From Dipteronia dyeriana (Eukaryota; Streptophyta; Magnoliopsida; Sapindales; Sapindaceae), in contig CM065296.1 in NCBI GenBank assembly GCA_032871835.1, positions 122,708,146 through 122,772,145 on the forward strand: a stretch of 64,000 nucleotides of DNA, read 5' to 3'. This document shows, piece by piece, positions 23,885-34,965 of the stretch. Under the pieces are notes generated by a model. The model made no database searches. It was not told the DNA's origin and was given only the letters and a program-made list of their open reading frames with translations. The stretch's first letter is position 1. Every line of letters begins with the position of its first letter. Both the position numbers and the translations under genes were made by a program.

Positions 23885-24953
23885 TCTTGCTCCTCTTCTC
23901 CAGAGTACGAACAGCTGCCCGAGTCAGCCTTTTCAACTCAGAGTCACTACAATTAATTATTTTTCTGTTCCACTCTTCGGGGGAACAGAAGAAACGGGGA
24001 ACACTCAACACTGTTCGGGAATCCCCAGATCCAACAGTGACGTTGAGCACGAGAGCCCCTCCAGTAAAAAATCAATTATTCTTCCAGAACTTGTTGGATG
24101 TAAGGAATCCCCATACAAAACCTTTTTTTTTTGGGTCATCAGAAACATCGACCTCCCGATTCACCTTTGCTTCTTTGGGGACCCAACCGTCCGATGAAGT
24201 ATACGCAAGAAAATAAGTCCTCGTTTTGCTAACCTGCCTCAGCGTAAAGCAATGCTTGATTTCATTCGGGGAAGGCGGCGAAAGGTTCATTCGACTGAAC
24301 ATGTGCCATATGCACATCAAGACTTTGTAACTATTCGGGGACAACTGAGCTGGGGCTACCCCTGCTTCAGCCAAAAATCAGGCAATAAAAGGCTGAAGGG
24401 GAAGTATGACACCACAGCAACGCATGGATCCATAAATCGTGACCATACCCTCAGGAGGATTCCATACGGCTCTATCCCCCACAAGAACCAAAGTGACTGA
24501 GTCGGGCAAGTCGAATCGGGAGCGATATTTTTCTACCTCAGCTGGCCCGACCACATTCGGCTCAGTATCAAAGCCACTCCGGCGAGTATCAGAAAATGAA
24601 AGGCGAGACGCCCTGTACACTTCATCAACGTCACCCTCGTTAACAGTCTGTTCCCTGGTCTGAACGTTGCTCGAGCCGTGCTTGTATACCTTACTTTTGC
24701 TCTGATGTTTACCCATCCTTTGAAAAGATACCCTGTGATCAGAAATATCAGAATCAGAACTAGATTGAGAACTCGATACAGGGTTGAAAGTGACGTTAGG
24801 GTGAAGGCCAGAAACATCAACCTCTAATAATGGAGGTTCATCTATTGGGTTATCCCCCAGTAATCGTTTAATGCAAGAAACTAACTGGAAATCACCACGT
24901 TATAATGCATCAAAAGCGATTTTAAAGAGACGATGGCTGGAAGATGGCCCCAT
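23885..24953 (-). pseudogene. 5' part of the antisense ORF of the Tat element ('putative gypsy type transposon' domain)
   Basis: Minus-strand coding starts at an ATG at 24953 (MGPSSSHRLFKIAFDAL) and has a TAA shortly after. It then continues through frame changes to a well-preserved domain: RSRFDLPDSVTLVLVGDRAV, WNPPEGMVTIYGSMRCCGV, LPLQPFIAWFLAEAGVAPAQ, and GFVWGFLTSNKFWKNN. This matches the plant family known as 'putative gypsy type transposon' (PF04195-like), found as an extra ORF in Tat retrotransposons. The nested LTR element interrupts the frame right after LTRAAVRTLEKRSK. The ORF is antisense to gag-pol and starts about 500 bp from the 3' LTR. Its role is unknown. Confidence 0.8.
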
Positions 24954-25446
24954 TAAAACTAACCTTGAATTGAGATTGATGCAAGATCTTCAAATTGAGA
25001 ATCGTGAACTTCTGGGTAAAGAAATCTGAGTTTAAAGAAATTTCTATTGAAATTTTTTGAGAATAAACCAACAATGTCTCTCAACGAAGAATTTAAAGAC
25101 GAGACGGCACGAAACCCTAGGATTTCAAAGCGAGAAAAAACTTATGACGAAACTCGATGACGTAGGCGGCGTTTAGGGAAACGCAAAAATCATTTCTCAT
25201 AAATGATATTGAAAAACAAAGAGACGAGGGACGCGTGTCAAAACAGAAAGTAGCCATCGACCGTCAGAACTTCAAAACGTCACCATCATTTAAGATTTCG
25301 TGTGATGAAGCGAATCGAAATTATAGGGTCACCATTAAGACACGCCATTATGACAAGACGGCTATTCTGACGAGTGAAAATTAAGACGATTAAAATACTC
25401 TTGCCCGAAATGAAATTTACTTGGCAAAAATATTTTAAGGGGATAT

Positions 25447-26321
25447 TGTCGTATGTAAAATTTACCAAGCATACACGTCATTGACAGGAAGGAGAAAATA
25501 GCCAGGTGGACTCCCAAATGAGCACTCAGGAAATATCCTACGAGGCATCATTAAAGAGAAGAAAGCCCGAATAATCATATATTGAATGAAACCTACTCGG
25601 GATCAGTTAACAACACTCGAGACTGGTTAAACAACGATTCCACTCGGGCTCAAACGACGCCATTCGGGACCATCAGGTATTACTTTTAATCGGGAATAAA
25701 TACGACTCGAGTAAGAGTTTGGTGCTTATTTCACACGGATTAAGTCATTAAATACGAGAAGATATCCATCAAGAAGGAATCCCAAATAAAATGGAACATT
25801 AAGTTAGAAGAGTCCCCAATCAGGAAATAACTTGATTACTTTTCGAAGATTACATTTTTATAAGGAAACAAGTCCAAATTGAACAGCACTACTAGAATCC
25901 CACTCGATTTCCATAAGAGACTCCGAAACAGGAAAGAAGACAAATCAACCTCAAGCAAGTAACTGAATCACAATTAAATACAAAGATCTTGTATTACTTG
26001 TACAAAGCAGATTAAGGTTCTATAAGCATATAAATAGACTCATAATCTAGCTCCAAAAGATATAGGCAATATAGCATACAGTAATCATATCAAATACAGA
26101 GAGAAAAAAGAGAGATCGAGAGCTTGTAAACATCATATTTCCATAGTGGATTTTGGCTTGGTTGATCCTTCAACCACCCGTGGACGTTTCTTCGGTCATC
26201 GGAGTTTTACCACGTAAAACTTATCTTCGTTACTCTCTCTGAATCTCTTTCTCTTTGAATCAATAGCCGAAATCCAATCCTTGTTAGCTTTTCTGACATA
26301 ATCCATAAATCGACGTCAACA
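25447..26321 (+). repeat. 3' LTR of the Tat element
   Basis: 875 bp. It is collinear with the 5' LTR apart from scattered substitutions and the 20-bp duplication that only the 5' LTR has. TATAAATA is at 26029-26036. It ends GACGTCAACA and is followed by the target duplication TATAT. Confidence 0.93.
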
Positions 26322-26340
26322 TATATGTTTGAGATATGAT

Positions 26341-26501
26341 ATATATATATATATATATACGCATTAAATATAATTATTCGTTTCAAAATATAAAAGAAAT
26401 GGGTTAGATCAATATATGTATTTCATTTTGTTTTTTTTAGATTTTTTAGATTTTTTAGATTTTATAACCTTAATCTTTTCAAAAAAGAAATACATTATAT
26501 C

Positions 26502-26554
<53 letters not shown>

Positions 26555-26675
26555 ACTCACTTTATATACTTTGACTTGGCATGTATGCACTTGTCAAAGT
26601 TCTTTTATAAATGAATTATTCAAATTCAATGACCCTATATAATTACATCAGTGCGGACTGATAGGAAAAGAATTG

Positions 26676-26718
<43 letters not shown>
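26341..26718. repeat. Cluster of (TA)n microsatellites
   Basis: Long TA runs at 26341-26359, 26504-26550 and 26679-26718 sit in AT-rich DNA right of the Tat element. The motif ATAATTATTCGTTTCAAAA occurs at about 26369 and again at about 26720, so this stretch may contain a small local duplication. No gene is seen. Confidence 0.85.
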
Positions 26719-26723
<5 letters not shown>

Positions 26724-27089
26724 ATTATTCGTTTCAAAAAATAAAATAAAATATTGATTTCCAAAAAAAAAACATTTTAAATAAATTAATGTCATCTCCT
26801 TATTTATCAAAATGTCACTCATTAGATGGAATTAGATGAAATTTGATGGAATGGTCATTTGTGTCACTTTTCGTCAAAAATGGTTATTTTAGAACAATTT
26901 TCCAATCTATTGATTATTTTGACAGTAATTTATCAATTTGATGGTCATCAGGTAATTATCCCTATAAATAACTGGGAGTCAGAGACACAACTAACAACCA
27001 ACTTAGGCTTTATAATGGGCCTCCCTCGCCTTTGGACGCACCTAATCAACTGATCTAGTACGTGTCCAACATTTTTTTTTTTGGATCAA
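26719..27089. other. Intergenic region
   Basis: AT-rich, no supported gene. A 64-codon open stretch at 26859 has no recognisable family. Confidence 0.45.
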
Positions 27090-27274
27090 GCTATATTAAT
27101 TTTAAATTTTAACTTTAATTTGTTGCTTCAATACCTATTCATCCATTTTTACTCAATCCAAATGGTGGAAAAAGTAAATAAATTAAAGATTAATGACAAC
27201 TCTTGGATTGAGTGAAAACGGATGGATGGATATTGAAGTCACAAATTAAAGTCAAAAATTGAAGTTGATATAGC
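27090..27274. mobile_element. Foldback MITE, about 185 bp
   Basis: The arms 27090-27160 and 27204-27274 are 71-bp inverted repeats that align without gaps; I count 59 of 71 matching. The arm starts GCTATAT and ends CACTCAATCCA or TACTCAATCCA. The loop is about 43 bp. It could be a small DNA-transposon derivative; the target duplication is not clear. Confidence 0.75.
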
Positions 27275-27292
27275 CTAACCCTTATATTTTTA

Positions 27293-29056
27293 GGGTTAAA
27301 ATCATTTTCGTCATTCTAGTTTAATCTATTAGCCATCCTAGTCTCTAGTTCTAGTATTTCTCTGTTATGTCCTTAAGTTAACTTTCGTGACTTTTTTGAT
27401 AAAAATACTATTTTATCTTTATAATAAATATTTAGTTTTTTTTTTCAAATAACAAAAATTTAAAATTTAAAATGGATATCTCATTACCAAATAAAAAAAA
27501 ATTAACTTCTGATTTCTACCAAAAAAAAAAAATCAATTCCAAAACTGATCACCATTAGAATCCTCATCTCTCCACCGCCATCAACAACCTTCAATCTCAA
27601 ACATTTCCAGATTTTTTTTTATTTAAAAAAGAATCTTTATATATATATTCATCCACCACCAACAAACCAAACTCACAAAATCAACACAATATAAATGAAA
27701 TCTAAAAAATGTTGTTGGCTTCAAGATTCTTTGGTTTCGAGTCCCATAAACACAGAAACACACCAAACGTCAAATCAAAACCACAAAAATCAATCCACAA
27801 CCGAACCTTCAACCAAACCTCCCCCTCCCCGAAAAAAAAAACATCTCAAACCCCAAATCAGAAATCTCACATCTGCACCAAAGTAATGTCCATTGAGAGA
27901 TCGACACCACCAAATCAAAACCAACATTTAGTTTGAGAGAGAGGTTTTAGAGAGAGGGATTCACAAAATACTGTGTGGATTCGAAACAAATAGTGTGTGG
28001 TTAAGAGAGAGATCAAAAAAAAAAAGAATTCGTTTAGGGTTTCTGGAATTCTGGGTATTGTGTGTGGTGGTGATGAACTGGTGATAGTGGATTGGTGTTT
28101 GAGTGTGTGTGTGTGGTTGGTGATGGTGATGAACCCATGAGGGTTGGTGAAAATATGAGTTTTATTCTGATATGATTAGAGGTGGGCATGGTTCGATTCG
28201 ATTCGATTTTAGGTCAAACCCAATTGAACCTAAATATTTCGATTCATCCAAAATTAAACTGGCTTAAACCTAATAAGAAATGGGAACCGAATTGAATTGA
28301 ACCTATTTTAATCGATTCGATTCGGTTCGATTCAATTTTGTTTAGGACCTAATGGGCGGGGTAGCTTAATGGGTTGTTGGATACTAATTTTGGATATTAG
28401 TATAGCCAAAAAACCCAAGTCAAACCTAACTTAAAAATATATTAAAAAATAATAAATCAGTTGAAAACATACTACCCTTAAATATATTAAATATATTAGG
28501 GTTTTTTTTATATTTATATACTCGGATTATTCGGTTCAATCCGGTTTTAAGAAAATCAAACTGGTTTGAATCGAAAAAAAAATCGATTTTCAATTTTTAA
28601 ACCTGTTTAATTCGAATTACCCTTACGAATCGAATCGAATACCCTTTTTTCGGTTCGAATCGGTTCGAATTACAATTTAATGCCCACCCCTATATATGAT
28701 ATGTGAGAGAGAAAAAATTCAAAGGGAGAGATATTGGTGGGGGTTCAATTGGGTTCAGGTTTGAATGTAATTAGCGTTTCAGAGAGAGGAAGAAAGAGGG
28801 AGAATTTTTAATTTTGAAATATGATTTATTTTATTTTATTTAAATTGTTTTTTATTTTATTTTAAATATATTTGTTAATTTTATTTGTCATTTATCGTTA
28901 TACCCTCTAGTCACCGTTATATATCTAACGGAATTGAACGATAGGGACAAAAATAAAGATTATCATTAAACGTGTGGACATAACTAAGGAATATTGTAAC
29001 TAGCAGGACCATAATGAATAATAGGTTAAATTATAGGAACGAAAATGATTTAACCC
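27293..29056. mobile_element. Mutator-like element with about 90-bp terminal inverted repeats
   Basis: The left end GGGTTAAAATCATTTTCGTC and the reverse complement of the right end (GGGTTAAATCATTTTCGTTC) continue as imperfect inverted repeats for roughly 90 bp, including GTTATGTCC. No transposase is present. The interior holds a gene-leader-like region with GAGAGAGA, TTTAGGGTTTCTGG and GTGTGTGTGG motifs, and a later hAT-type MITE inserted at 28177. I found no convincing 9-bp target duplication. Confidence 0.7.
28177..28692. mobile_element. hAT-type MITE nested in the Mutator-like element
   Basis: The ends TAGAGGTGGGCA and (reverse complement) TAGGGGTGGGCA are inverted repeats. The flanks GATATGAT (28169-28176) and TATATGAT (28693-28700) are an 8-bp target duplication with one mismatch, the size hAT transposases make. 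Subterminal regions are full of TTCGATTCGATTCG and CGGTTCGAATCGG motifs. The element is 516 bp and has no coding capacity. Confidence 0.85.
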
Positions 29057-29157
29057 TTTTTTTGTGTGTTATTAGTGATGGTCCCCTGCACTTTACTCTA
29101 CTCGGATTTACATTTTATCCCTTGAATTTTTCTTTAACAAACAATTTGGTTTATTAA

Positions 29158-29924
29158 GGGTGCGTTTGGTATGCGGGACATGACAGGACAACGTGAGACA
29201 ATTTGTTCTTTTCCCACGTTTGGTGCGTTCTTAGCATGGGACAGGACGAGACAAGGTGAGACAAAAATCACAAAAACTTGTCACACCCAAGAGCCTAAGA
29301 CAACTTGTCCCATGTCATGGGACAAGTGTCAAAAAAACCAACTTACCCTTTAATTTTTCAAACAATTACAATCTTGTTCAATAAATTATATATTAAATTA
29401 TATAATATTATTAAATATAATAATATATAATATATATAAAATTATACATAATATATATATATATATTAATATGTATTAATATATATATATGTATATATAT
29501 TATACGTTATTATTATATATATATATAATAATATTTAATATATTATATAATAATAATAAATAATATAGAATATATTATATATTATGTATAATATATATAT
29601 ATATATAAATATGTATTATTAATAATAATAAATAATATATAATAATTTATATATATATTATTATATATTAATATATAATATTATAGTATTTGTTGTTATA
29701 TATATAAGAGGGATACTCTGGTAATTTAAATCTCTTGTTCCGTCCTGTCTCAGCCATACCAAACGCATAACAATACAGTTTATAGTTCTGTCTAAACCTT
29801 CCAAACATAACATAGAACAACATGTTCTATCCTGTCCTGTCATGTCCTGTCATGTCCCGTCCTGTCATGTCCCGTCCTGTCCCGTCCCACCTTGTCCAGT
29901 CTCATCTCCGTGTCAAACGCACCC
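29158..29924. mobile_element. Harbinger-like MITE, 767 bp
   Basis: The ends GGGTGCGTTTGGTATGCGGG and (reverse complement) GGGTGCGTTTGACACGGAG are inverted, and TAA flanks both sides (29155-29157 and 29925-29927), the 3-bp target typical of PIF/Harbinger elements. Both subterminal regions carry degenerate GGGACAGGACA/TGTCCTGTCC repeats. The centre (about 29390-29700) is almost pure AT with long palindromic TATATA stretches. No transposase is present. Confidence 0.82.
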
Positions 29925-30784
29925 TAACTCCTGAACGTCTGTTTGAGGGATATTTATAGTCAGATTTTGTTAATAAATGAAAATTCATGGGATTTAATGC
30001 CTATATTTTTTTCAATGGGTAATATACAAAATCGCAAAAGTTCAGGGGAATCAGTTCCAATAACCCTTTTATTTTTTAGTCTGATTACCTTTTTTTTAAC
30101 ATTAATTTGGGAACTTGAATTGACGTTTTGTTAATATAAGTTTCCATTCTCATAGTATAAGGAAAGAAAAATTTAAGATTACGTTTTTTACCACTTACGT
30201 TTGAAAAAAAGTCCCTTAATGAATTTGTTTTTGGAATATTACATAAAGTTGGTTTTTTTTTTATGGAGAAGACTCGAACTCACGACCTCGTCTCGTCCCT
30301 TTAATTGACATTTGCATTACACAACGCTATCAACATTACACAACGCTGTGAAACAATATTTGCATTACCCAACATAATGAGGTTTTCGTATTCACAACGG
30401 ATTTTTCACACAAGAACATATGCACATCATTATTGTTCACAACTTCAAACGGTGCTAAAACCTCCGATGAATTATACAAGATCTTCATTTTGATGGAGAA
30501 CTCGTTTGGATTGACATTAACAAGACACTATATGATGTCTTGTAATGATTCATACGAGGTTTCCCTTGAAACTGAAATTAGTCTTGACTTTCCAGATTGA
30601 TGCTTGAAGTTCTCACCACTTTTACTCCATTCCCCGAATCCCCATCGTATGAAACAACAAATTGAACTTTATCCATACAACCCACCTTTCAAATGAATAA
30701 TAAATTAATGATTAAATTCCTAAACAAATATTCTATGCTCATAGTACATTGAATTTACAAAATATTCTAAATCCAACAATGGAA

Positions 30785-31200
30785 AATTAACCACACCAAC
30801 ATCAAATTCACACAAGACCCATGTTCTATTACATTAATGTCAACTATTTTGACAAAAATAAGCAACTCTAATGCACAAATTAAACTAAAAAAGAATATTC
30901 AGACAAGAAATAAATTTAAAATTTATGTATAAAATTAAAATTAATCACACCAACATCAAATTCAACAAAGACTCATGCTCTATTATATTGATGAAAATAA
31001 TTTTCACAAAAATAAGGAACCCTAATAAACAAAGGAAAGTAAATAAGAGATTAAAAATAGAAATATACTTTAGATTTATGTTTAAATTTAAATTGATCAC
31101 AACAACATCAAATTCACATAAAACACATGCTTTATTATGTAAATGTAACTATTTCCACAACAAAACTATACAAATACAAATAAATCCAAGATTAAAATAA
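30785..31200. repeat. Three diverged tandem copies of a roughly 153-bp unit
   Basis: The motif ATTAACCACACCAACATCAA and its variants start at 30785, 30940 and 31092, a spacing of 155 and 152 bp. Each copy also has CATCAAATTCA, a CATG.TCTATTA block and a GACAAAAATAAG or similar block in the same order. The copies differ at many positions, so the array is old. Confidence 0.78.
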
Positions 31201-32514
31201 AAATGCTCAAAAAAAAATTCACCTCAAAGCTTGGATAGAAGGAACCCTTATTGTGAATGAATATTTTTGAGTTGCTCAATGGTGGAGAATATAAATAATT
31301 ACTAAAATTCAAAATGAAAGAAGAGAGAATAAAACAAAATTGGGAGAGAGACCGAGATGGGGTGCTGTGGTGGAGAGATATGTTAGACATAAGAGGAAAA
31401 GAATGGGGATAATAGGTATAGAATGAATAAGTTAAATAATACTTGCACATAAAAAGAGAGAGTTAGTTTTGTAAGTTTTTCAAAAAGAGGTTAGTTGTTA
31501 ATTTGAACTAACCAATTAAACCTCCCAAATTGGTTAGTTCCCAATAAAACCCTTAATATTAACCTTTAACATATTCTATTTGGTTACATTATTGATTTAA
31601 AACAAAGTGTCAAGACAAGGTTAATTTGACAGTTGTAAGTTTTAGCCCCGAACATTTCATATTAAACTTTGATTGTATCCACTGAAATACACAAAGCATG
31701 TAGGTACACTTCCAAAATGCTATTACATCCAACTAGGAGAGAAATACCATGAGTTAACTCCACGTTTAATCAATTATAACAAACACGGTGATCAACAAGA
31801 CACCTCTAATTCATCTTTCTACCTTACTAAACCATGCACGGTGCGCCAAGTCTGTAATGAATAATACTGACCAACAAGTTTAAACAAATTAATAAATAAT
31901 CCACTTTTATAGTAAGTTTGCACTACATCAGCAAAAAAAAAAAAAGCCAGTCCAACAATCAGTTAGATTTGATCAACTGTCCAGACAACAATTTGGCAAT
32001 CTCCGGAGGACTAAAATTTCCTGGTTGTCACTTCAGGCTTCAGCTCCCACTTGAGTGACTCCATAGAGGAAGATAACAAGCAGAAGGCGTACGTGACTAT
32101 AATGAGACAGTAGGCATGCGTTTCAAAATTCGTAATATGAACCTCCTGCTTTTGCATTAAAGATGTTAAATGGCATCAACAAGCAGCCAATGCTCTCTCT
32201 TTTCAAAATGAGGCAAGCCTAATGCTCGATGGTATAAATCCAAGACCTATATCTAGGCTTGCAAGGCAGGCAAAACACTTGGCACCACGTACACATCAAT
32301 TACATCGAAATTAAAAATACGAGCAGCAGCCACCAGGTGAGGTGTTAAACAGAAGACATAAATCCAAGCACACTTGTGATGTCGCCAAAAAGAGAAATAA
32401 TACCAATTAACCTCACTAGGATCTACATGGGCCATGATAGCAGTCAAGGGATCATCTTTCGTCATTAGGCCGACATTTATGCAAATTTCTATCACTTACC
32501 ATAAGCAAATCCTA

Positions 32515-32592
32515 AAGGTAACCATATTAATTGATGCCAAGAATATAAGAATATATATAAATATTCTTGGCATCAATTAATTTGGTTACCTT
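32515..32592. repeat. Near-perfect 32-bp inverted repeat (hairpin)
   Basis: The arms 32515-32546 and 32561-32592 pair at 31 of 32 positions around a 14-bp AT loop. The arm includes TTAATTGATGCCAAGAATAT. Pairing continues weakly outside the arms. It could be a MITE core or a source of a hairpin RNA. Confidence 0.85.
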
Positions 32593-32707
32593 CAGGTGTG
32601 CATGGATCAGAGCAGTAATGAGAACACCAAGTCAGAGTTAGTTGTTGGGATGAAATAGTTAAGAGTTACATTGTCTTTGGTAAGGAGGAAAGAAAGTGGA
32701 AATTGTC

Positions 32708-33550
32708 AAAAATAATCACATATATCATAGAAAATTCGTTTTTAACCACAAACGAAAATTTATTCATTAATAACTATTTTTTTTAAGAAATTACTTGAAT
32801 GTCCTCATATAAAAACTATCTCCAAACACACACTCTATTTTTCACTTTTTTTTTCTCTCTTTTTCTTTCTATCTCTTCTCCTCTCTCTCTCCCCGTCGGT
32901 GATGTGCCGCGATTCGTCACCGGAGTCGTTGTGAAGGTCAAAAAATCGTCGCCGATCTCCTCTCTCTCTCACCGAACCTCTCTTTCTCTCTCCCCTCATC
33001 TCTCTCTTGTCTTTCTCTTTCTCTCTCTTCAGTCTTCACGCACCTCTCTTTCTCTCTCACGCGACGTCGTCGGCTTGCCGACGAGTCAGTGTGCCGTCGC
33101 CTGGGATTCACGACCGACCATCGAGTTCCCCCTCCACCGGTGATGTGATCTGCAAAAAAAAAAATGAAAAACCAAGAAACCCAGAACATTTCAAGTTTCA
33201 ACATTTCAATTTAGTTAAGATTTCAAGTTTTAACATTTCAAATTATGTAAGATTTCAAGTTTTAAAATTTGAAAACGAAAAACCTAGAAACCCAGAACAT
33301 TTCAATTTTATGTTTTTAGGCAAGATTTCAAGTTTTAAGTTTTAAGTTTTTAATCATAATTTCAAGTTTGGTTCCAGATTTTAGTCATGATTTCAAGTTT
33401 GCTTTTAGTTTTTTTTTTTAAATTAAATTAAGGGGTATTTTTATAATTTATAGACATACACTGAATTTTTAAAAAAAAAATGGTTATTAACGAATAAAAT
33501 TTGAAAAGTGGTTACTAACGAAAGTTTAATGTTTCCGATGGTTATTTTTT
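32708..33550. mobile_element. TIR element with CTCTCT-rich interior, copy 1
   Basis: The left part AAAAATAATCAC ... AACGAAAATTTATTCATTAATAAC and the right part GTTATTAACGAATAAAATTTG ... GGTTATTTTTT are imperfect inverted repeats of roughly 80 bp. The interior has CTCTCTCT stretches, a short coding-like block with GTCGTCGGCTTGCCGA, and repeats of TTTCAAGTTTCAACATTTCA. The equivalent at 38331-39366 shows that it was present before the duplication. Mutator-like by its long inverted repeats; no clear target duplication. Confidence 0.65.
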
Positions 33551-34965
33551 GTTTTCCCTCAAAAAGAAAAAAGAAAAAAGAAAAAAGAAATGATAAAAAT
33601 ATTTAGAGAGATAGAAAACATGAGGGAAGGATAAGAAAATAATTTCTCCTTGAGGTGTTTGGTAAAAAAGGATGAAAGAATAAATTTTTCTGTCCTTTGT
33701 TTGGTAATGTTGAGGAGAAGATAAGGGATAAAAAATCTTTTTTATTAATTTTACTATTTTACCCTTACATTTTAGTGATAGAATTAAAAAGATGGATAAA
33801 TTTATAATTTCAATTAAACCTAGCAATCATTCCCTCTTTTCTCTCCATTTTCCATTCACTTTTGGGTAGATTAAAATTAGTGGCTCCTATCCATAAATTT
33901 TTCCTCTCATTTTTCTCTTCCTTCTTTTTTTCTCTCATACCAAACAAAATACTTCCCCATTTTCTTCTTGCTTTTCCCTCCATCATTCTCTTTCCTCTAC
34001 CTTTTCATCCCTACCAAACACTCTCCCTTCATTTAAGTTTCCATGTTTCCACCATGTTTAGTGGTTGCATTGACACTCTCTTGAATTCCTTGCATTGTTG
34101 TTCCTATTCTCTAGCTAGGTAGTTGTTAACTCATCTGAAATGTTTGCCTGTAAATGGCCAAGACTCAAGAGTTAGTTGAATACATCAACAGGTGTTTTCA
34201 ATTTGGAGTGATGGCTGCATGCCAGCATTCATTCAGATATGCAAATTTTGTTTCCAGGGTCAGGAAACAACCCATTTGCTTGCTTCAAGCAGTTCAATGG
34301 TGAAGTGAAAAACTGTTGCTGAATGCCTGAATATAAGGCAAGGCTTCCCCCCAGAACTGGAACCATGCAAATGGCATTTGCATGTGGGGTGTATTTAGAA
34401 TAATAATCAAAAGGAAATCATAAGCTAAAGGTAATTGGGCAATACCCAATTTGATTTACGGGTCCCTACTCCCTAGGGTTCCCTATCCCTTACATTGGAA
34501 CCCACAGCAAAAACACGTAATTGGGCCAAACAAAGACAAATTAATGAGGAACAGTAATTGTAGTTCTACGTTAACCAAGTGGTTGATTGAAATAATTGAA
34601 TACGACTATGTTGATTGAAATAACATGTCTAACGGACATGTTATCAATCCATTCTTTGTCTACTGACTACAACACCTACCTGGATTCCCTTGTTCATGCC
34701 ACCGACGCCCATTTTACACTGTTTAATCCCATTTTTTAATCCCATTTATAAGACTATTACACTTTGTTTTGTAGGGTCCAATACCACATAATAATGATGA
34801 ATAACGTCATTCTCTCTCCACTCTCCTAACGATGCATTACTGGATTGCTCTACTCATTTTTAATTACATTATATAATATTTCACAACTAAAACTAGGGGA
34901 AAATGAAAATTACGGAATAAAATATAAAAATAACACAGTCCAATAATAATAATAATAATAAAAAT
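33551..34965. other. Noncoding part of duplication copy 1
   Basis: T- and CT-rich sequence followed by a more complex block (about 34030-34500) that is highly similar in the other copy at about 39830-40310. The first part may be an older MITE split by the TIR element at 32708, judging by 'TTTGGTA'-type ends and a CCAAACACTCTCCC end. No ORF with recognisable content. Confidence 0.5.

Larger units (their letters stand above)
11227..26321 (+). mobile_element. Complete Ty3/gypsy LTR retrotransposon, Tat type, carrying a nested LTR element
   Basis: Two direct LTRs beginning TGTCGTATGT and ending GACGTCAACA bound the element, and TATAT flanks it on both sides (11222-11226 and 26322-26326) as a 5-bp target duplication. 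The order is 5' LTR, primer-binding site starting TGGCGC at 12125, gag, protease, reverse transcriptase, RNase H, a second archaeal-like RNase H, and integrase. A long 3' region follows with tandem repeats and an antisense ORF, then a purine tract (AAGGGGAT) before the 3' LTR. The second RNase H and the antisense ORF are hallmarks of the Tat group of non-chromoviral Ty3/gypsy elements. Stops and frameshifts make it non-functional. Of its 15.1 kb, 3.06 kb is the nested insertion. Confidence 0.93.
29928..32640. other. Intergenic region with repeats
   Basis: No supported gene. A 13-bp hairpin (GAACTAACCAATT, loop 8) is near 31505-31540. A minus-strand open stretch at 32495-32253 (starting MIEICINVGLM) and short open pieces near 32040-32220 might be decayed exons, but I recognise no family. 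A tandem repeat and a strong hairpin are listed separately. Confidence 0.45.

Noticed and set aside
32253..32495. Minus-strand 80-codon ORF with plausible composition
   Set aside because: No family recognised and neighbours on both sides are noncoding; could be a decayed exon only.
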